Below, piece after piece: positions 60,812-64,000 of a stretch of DNA of 64,000 nt; the first letter of the stretch is position 1; every line of letters begins with the position of its first letter. A program made the translations under genes and the position numbers. Below the pieces are notes generated by a model. That model had not been told where the DNA came from. It did no database searches and was given only the letters and a program-made list of their open reading frames with translations. Origin of the DNA: Chitinophaga silvisoli (GTDB lineage Bacteria; Bacteroidota; Bacteroidia; Chitinophagales; Chitinophagaceae); contig NZ_QTJV01000018.1 of assembly GCF_003412465.1 (NCBI RefSeq), positions 59,578-123,577 on the forward strand. Direction: 5' to 3'.

Positions 60812-61018
60812 ATGAAAAAAACAGAATACAATAGGATAAAAATAGTGTTAGTCGAAAAGAAAAAGACTAATAAGGAGTTAGCAGCGTTTTTAAAGAATAA
60901 ACCTGAGACGGTTTCTCGTTGGTGTACGAATGATAGTCAACCTAATATAGCTACGTTATTTAAGATTGCGAAGTTTTTGGGGGTAAAGGCGTCAACTTTA
61001 TTAGTCGATCAAGAATAA
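60812..61018 (+). CDS. XRE-family helix-turn-helix protein, small
   Basis: 68 residues from MKKTEYNRIKIVL (an upstream ATG at 60767 would add 15 residues without HTH character). HTH_3/Cro-like: KKKTNKELAAFLKNKPETVSRW, PNIATLFKIAKFLGVKAST. Divergent from the kinase-HEPN-XRE operon and its RNA, so a probable local repressor of the element. Confidence 0.88.
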   Translation: MKKTEYNRIKIVLVEKKKTNKELAAFLKNKPETVSRWCTNDSQPNIATLFKIAKFLGVKASTLLVDQE

Positions 61019-61378
61019 ATAAAATAATCATTATAACGGATACCGCTCTTTTCTGGATGAAATTGCCAGATCACCAGATAGGTGCTCTTTCTATGAGAAA
61101 TATCAAAATGGCCTTGTATAATAGATACTAACCAATCGGATTTTCTCAAACTTATCGCTGGATTTGAAATAAAATAAGAAAACCATATCAAAAGTGCCTG
61201 GAAATTGGAAACTTGGCCGCTTAATTATTATCTAAGTATTGTCATAAATAACATCGAATTGGTATTTTGTTTACAAATACTATCCGACTGCGCAAAGAAC
61301 ACAGGAATAGAAAGATCAAACCATTCCGGCAACTGCCCAATCAGCAGATGTAAAAAGTGCCACAAGCACACACCCTAC
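61019..61378. other. Intergenic region, nothing recognised
   Basis: 360 bp with only short frames lacking recognisable domains. No repeat or hairpin stands out. Confidence 0.35.
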
Positions 61379-61948
61379 CTAATAATTCTGCTTTACCCGC
61401 ACCGAAAAGCGATCGAAAACGATCGTATCAATTGCGTTACGGAAGGCATCTCCTAAAACTGTAAGGTCATCATCAATATCCGCCCCAGCATTGAGCAATG
61501 TAATATGTGGCTGAAAATACCTGGCTCCAAACGCGCTCCGAGAGTTATTACTTTGTTGCCTTCGACCTAGTATGCGCTTCGTTTCGTGAATGGATAATTG
61601 TTGCCGATAGCGATAGATTTTTTTACGAAATGCAGATCTGCGATGTACTCTCACGCCAATTTTGTGCCTACCAGGTATTAGATTGGGGCGGGGATTTTCA
61701 CCACCGGGTGCCATCACCATGAATTTTAGGTCCATCGTATCAACAGCTAAATGACAATTTTGAGACACGCTCTGAATAGCAGGCATAGGTCTGCGAGAAT
61801 GATAGATGGTTAAATGCATATTCCGAACAATTACTTCTGGGTCTAAACCACATTCGAAACGAAAGAAATTGAATATTTCTTCCTCGGATTTGCGACTAAC
61901 TCTAAAATCCGCCCATACCTCAAACTTTGATAATATCCTATGCCTCAT
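61379..61948 (-). CDS. 2H phosphoesterase (2'-5' RNA ligase/cyclic phosphodiesterase superfamily)
   Basis: 189 residues from MRHRILSKFEVWADF; upstream codons are hydrophobic and unlike the family. Two HxT motifs define the 2H superfamily: H45-L-T47 (MHLTIYHSRRP) and H148-I-T150 (FQPHITLLNAG). Such enzymes cleave 2',3'-cyclic phosphates or 2'-5' bonds in RNA, and some antagonise cyclic or linear oligonucleotide signals. Downstream of the HNH-like gene by 108 bases on the same strand. Island cargo. Confidence 0.85.
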   Translation of the reverse strand: MRHRILSKFEVWADFRVSRKSEEEIFNFFRFECGLDPEVIVRNMHLTIYHSRRPMPAIQSVSQNCHLAVDTMDLKFMVMAPGGENPRPNLIPGRHKIGVRVHRRSAFRKKIYRYRQQLSIHETKRILGRRQQSNNSRSAFGARYFQPHITLLNAGADIDDDLTVLGDAFRNAIDTIVFDRFSVRVKQNY

Positions 61949-62056
61949 ACATAACGAATAATAAATATATAACATATATAAGCAGCAGAAAATACGCCAC
62001 ACCATCTTTTTCCAATGATATTTCCAATAGAACACCTTGGGCAACTGATAGAACGA

Positions 62057-62839
62057 TTAATTGAATTCAAAATGCGAACCATCAGGAAAATTAATAACCA
62101 TCTTCACTCCCGATTCAATTAGCATACCAGCCAAATTGAAATAAGGTTTACAATCTTTTCCTTGAAAGGCAACAAACACTTTTGCACCTTCATAAAACGT
62201 CATAATCAGAGCTATTATACCTTGTTCATCTGGATCCATAAATTCATACCGGAAAATTTCAGGATTTAAACCTTCTTTTTTAGGTTTTTTAGGTTCTAAT
62301 TCAATCCGTTTTCTGCAGAGCATTTTATAAGTCTCCATCTTTTCATTCTCGTAGGTAAGGAAGTCCAGAAGAATACGGCATTCGCCCTCAAACTGCTTAC
62401 CAAACTTATGGAAATAAAGGCCGTGCGCTATATGTTGAAAACAGGAATGCAGCCTGTCAAAATGAGCTCGTCCTACCAATACTGGAAACTCTTTGCCTTG
62501 TCCCGATTTAATGATAGCTGGACGATAATCGCGCATGAATACGTTAACGAAGTCCTTACCGCTTCTCTCCATAGCTCTTCTCACCTTGGTATGAGCATGG
62601 AAAAAGCCGATGATATTACCTCCTACAATACCCGACATACAGGCCATCAGAAACTCATCATCTTTCGACTTTTTAGAATTATGCAGTTCACAAGAGGGAA
62701 CGGTTATTAGATTGTTTCTGAAGATAGACGTTTTAATATCCTTTTTTTCAGGGAAGAGGCAGGCAGGTGATACATGCTCTTTTGAAGTTGCAGGTGCTCC
62801 GCACATATAGCAGTATTTTGACTGATTCTTTTTTCCCAT
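62057..62839 (-). CDS. HNH-like zinc-binding protein, possible endonuclease
   Basis: 260 residues. The N-terminal ~70 residues have CYMCGAPATSKEHVSPACLFP and VPSCELHNSKKSKDDEF, the Cys-Xaa2-Cys/His...Cys-His-Asn arrangement of HNH (His-Me finger) proteins, with the EH of EHVSP as the likely catalytic or metal His. The rest (~70-260) is not recognised; it includes GIIALIMTFYEGAKVFVAFQG. Likely a nuclease or nucleic-acid binding protein paired with the 2H phosphoesterase gene. Confidence 0.7.
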   Translation of the reverse strand: MGKKNQSKYCYMCGAPATSKEHVSPACLFPEKKDIKTSIFRNNLITVPSCELHNSKKSKDDEFLMACMSGIVGGNIIGFFHAHTKVRRAMERSGKDFVNVFMRDYRPAIIKSGQGKEFPVLVGRAHFDRLHSCFQHIAHGLYFHKFGKQFEGECRILLDFLTYENEKMETYKMLCRKRIELEPKKPKKEGLNPEIFRYEFMDPDEQGIIALIMTFYEGAKVFVAFQGKDCKPYFNLAGMLIESGVKMVINFPDGSHFEFN

Positions 62840-63023
62840 TAGTAGTGATTTAGTAAAAGCAGAGTCAGGTGATGCTCATGCCGCCAAGTCTTCGAATTTA
62901 CTTCAAATTTGGGGAAATTTGATAATGCAGAAACTATAACTAAGACGCTAATAATTATACGAAACATTAATACTTGTGCTATCTTTCCAACAAATACCTT
63001 TTCGAACGCTTATCACTAATAAA

Positions 63024-63452
63024 ATGCCTAACCTAGAATTAGAAAAGAGACACGTGCTACAACTGCTTGCATTAATAGCACAATCAGCAATAGATGTTAC
63101 TCTTCAGAACCCTCCTGAACCTGATTTTTCCATCCACCTCAATAACGAAATTATAGGCATCGAACATACCCAACTAATTAGGAAGGAAGACAGCAGTGGC
63201 GTTAACATCATGGCCCATACCAATTTTGCAAACCAGATTATGCGAAAGGCGAATGGTATTTTCCGGCAAAAGCGTGAGGATTGCCTTATGGCTCAGGTGG
63301 ATTTTAAATTCCCCAAAATGAATATTCGTCTTCCTCATATTATAACAGTATGCTTTCTTCTTTTTTTATTGCTATGGGAGCATATATTTACCAATTCCAT
63401 GGAGGGTTATCAGGATTACAAGGGGATTTTGGCACCTTTGGAGATTATTTAA
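63024..63452 (+). CDS. Hypothetical protein with PDDEXK-like segment, probably truncated
   Basis: 143 residues from MPNLELEKRH. The N-terminal ~90 residues contain PPEPDFSIHLNNEIIGIEHTQLI, reminiscent of a nuclease D...ExH/K core. From ~MNIRLPHII (63319) the frame turns into a hydrophobic tail that seems to be out-of-frame reading of the next, membrane-protein fragment. I regard this as the 5' part of a gene cut by a deletion and joined to other DNA. Confidence 0.45.
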   Translation: MPNLELEKRHVLQLLALIAQSAIDVTLQNPPEPDFSIHLNNEIIGIEHTQLIRKEDSSGVNIMAHTNFANQIMRKANGIFRQKREDCLMAQVDFKFPKMNIRLPHIITVCFLLFLLLWEHIFTNSMEGYQDYKGILAPLEII

Positions 63453-63772
63453 ATCCAGTATTAACATTAATAAGCACCTGTTGATAGGATTTATTACAAT
63501 ACGTGCTAATGCTCTAACTGACTCTTTCAATTGGTTAGAGCATGATCTTTCTTTCTTCTAGGGCTAATGATGTAATACAATCTTACACCCAAATTCAGTT
63601 ACAACCACAACTATTTTTAATCAACTCAATCCTACAGTTAAGCAAAATACAAGATGATGAATCTTGGATAATAAAAAATGTATATGAGGCTTCTGCCATA
63701 AATATTTTGGTTAGAATGAAACTTGATAGATCCTCTCCGTCATTTACCAAATGGGTGTCAGAAAGGCTTTGA
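63350..63772 (+). pseudogene. Decayed membrane protein gene (frameshifted)
   Basis: ATG 63350 opens MLSSFFIAMGAYIYQFHGGL then GDFGTFGDYLNPVLTLISTC and stops at 63484. The next frame continues LIGFITIRANALTDSFNWLE to 63540, and a third piece (63542-63772) runs IQSYTQIQLQPQLFLINSIL. The phrase GTFGDYLNPVLT is typical of two-helix membrane proteins of the abortive-infection type (putAbiC-like), so this may be a dead defence gene; that link is tentative. Confidence 0.4.
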
Positions 63773-64000
63773 AGCTTGTGGGGCTTCACTTAAAACCAAG
63801 TGGGCTAATAATATTTCAAAAAGAAATACAAGTGCGCAAATAAACTGCGTACTTCCTCCTCAATTTCGTGATGATAATAATTGTTCTATTATTATGCAAA
63901 ATACCAAAACGATTAACTTCAGTGTAATGATTCGGTTCTCGGCATCTATGAACCCGTCACCAGAGACATTATCTTTGCCTCAGTTCTTCTTCCAGTTGTT
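63720..64000 (+). other. Open frame running off the window edge
   Basis: A stop-free plus-strand frame (from 63720) reads GFEACGASLKTKWANNISKR, INCVLPPQFRDDNNCSIIMQ and SASMNPSPETLSLPQFFFQ to the last base. No start codon context or known domain. It could be the continuation of the decayed gene or the start of another. Confidence 0.2.

Noticed and set aside
61379..62839. CBASS or other cyclic-nucleotide defence operon
   Set aside because: No cyclase or matching effector gene is present; only the 2H phosphoesterase and an HNH-like protein.

Overview
The window looks like chromosomal DNA of a Bacteroidota bacterium, most likely a Chitinophaga-like member of Chitinophagaceae. The supporting features are a one-piece beta-propeller/His_kinase sensor with a LytTR regulator, a protease with a type IX secretion C-terminal domain, FadL-like and Gly/Tyr-rich envelope proteins, archaeal-type ProS, and a textbook Bacteroidota promoter (TTTG-N19-TACCTTTG) in front of a tRNA-Leu gene.

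Layout. 0.2-15.9 kb is ordinary core: HtrA protease, LytTR two-component pair, proS, two envelope genes, miaA, a pRiA4b-ORF3-like gene, cca, a TsaC/YrdC gene, a glycosyltransferase and dapD. At 16.1 kb lies tRNA-Leu(CAG), followed to about 26.05 kb by an accreted, partly A+T-rich island. It starts with a serine-recombinase relic and a shrunken group II intron sitting on a terminator. A YhcG-type nuclease gene broken by one TGA follows, then small cargo genes. A 93-bp direct repeat exactly 4,440 bp from the tRNA end marks an inner boundary, and two more tRNA-end-like scars lie at 19.05 and 26.04 kb. The outer cargo is AraC, a lectin-like exported protein, a DUF2306 membrane protein and an EptA-type phosphoethanolamine transferase. 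26-35 kb holds a tandem esterase, an OmpR-type two-component system with a paralogous pair of exported proteins, a broken MFS gene and a DoxX/HxlR pair. 35-56 kb mixes a T9SS protease, a tyrosine-integrase relic, an HxlR-controlled DUF2147/oxidoreductase pair, a membrane-anchored winged-helix regulator opposite a BNR lipoprotein, ppsA with an Lrp regulator, MscS, MarR/EVE/VOC, a WG/Sel1 protein, a PixA/AidA protein, and a sterol-desaturase-like/NHL-propeller pair.

At 56.3 kb a second, identical tRNA-Leu(CAG) gene adjoins an intact large serine recombinase, and a second element runs beyond the window end. Its cargo includes iterons plus an 18-bp-arm palindrome, a tightly packed histidine kinase - NTase-like/HEPN - XRE operon, and a four-helix structured RNA just upstream of that operon. 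It also carries another XRE gene, a 2H phosphoesterase next to an HNH-like gene, and decayed membrane or nuclease fragments at the edge.

The most interesting candidates are the structured RNA plus orphan kinase-HEPN-XRE operon, and the two tRNA-Leu loci showing repeated invasion by related serine-recombinase elements, one intact and one fossil. All function calls come from reading the sequence; no database search was possible.
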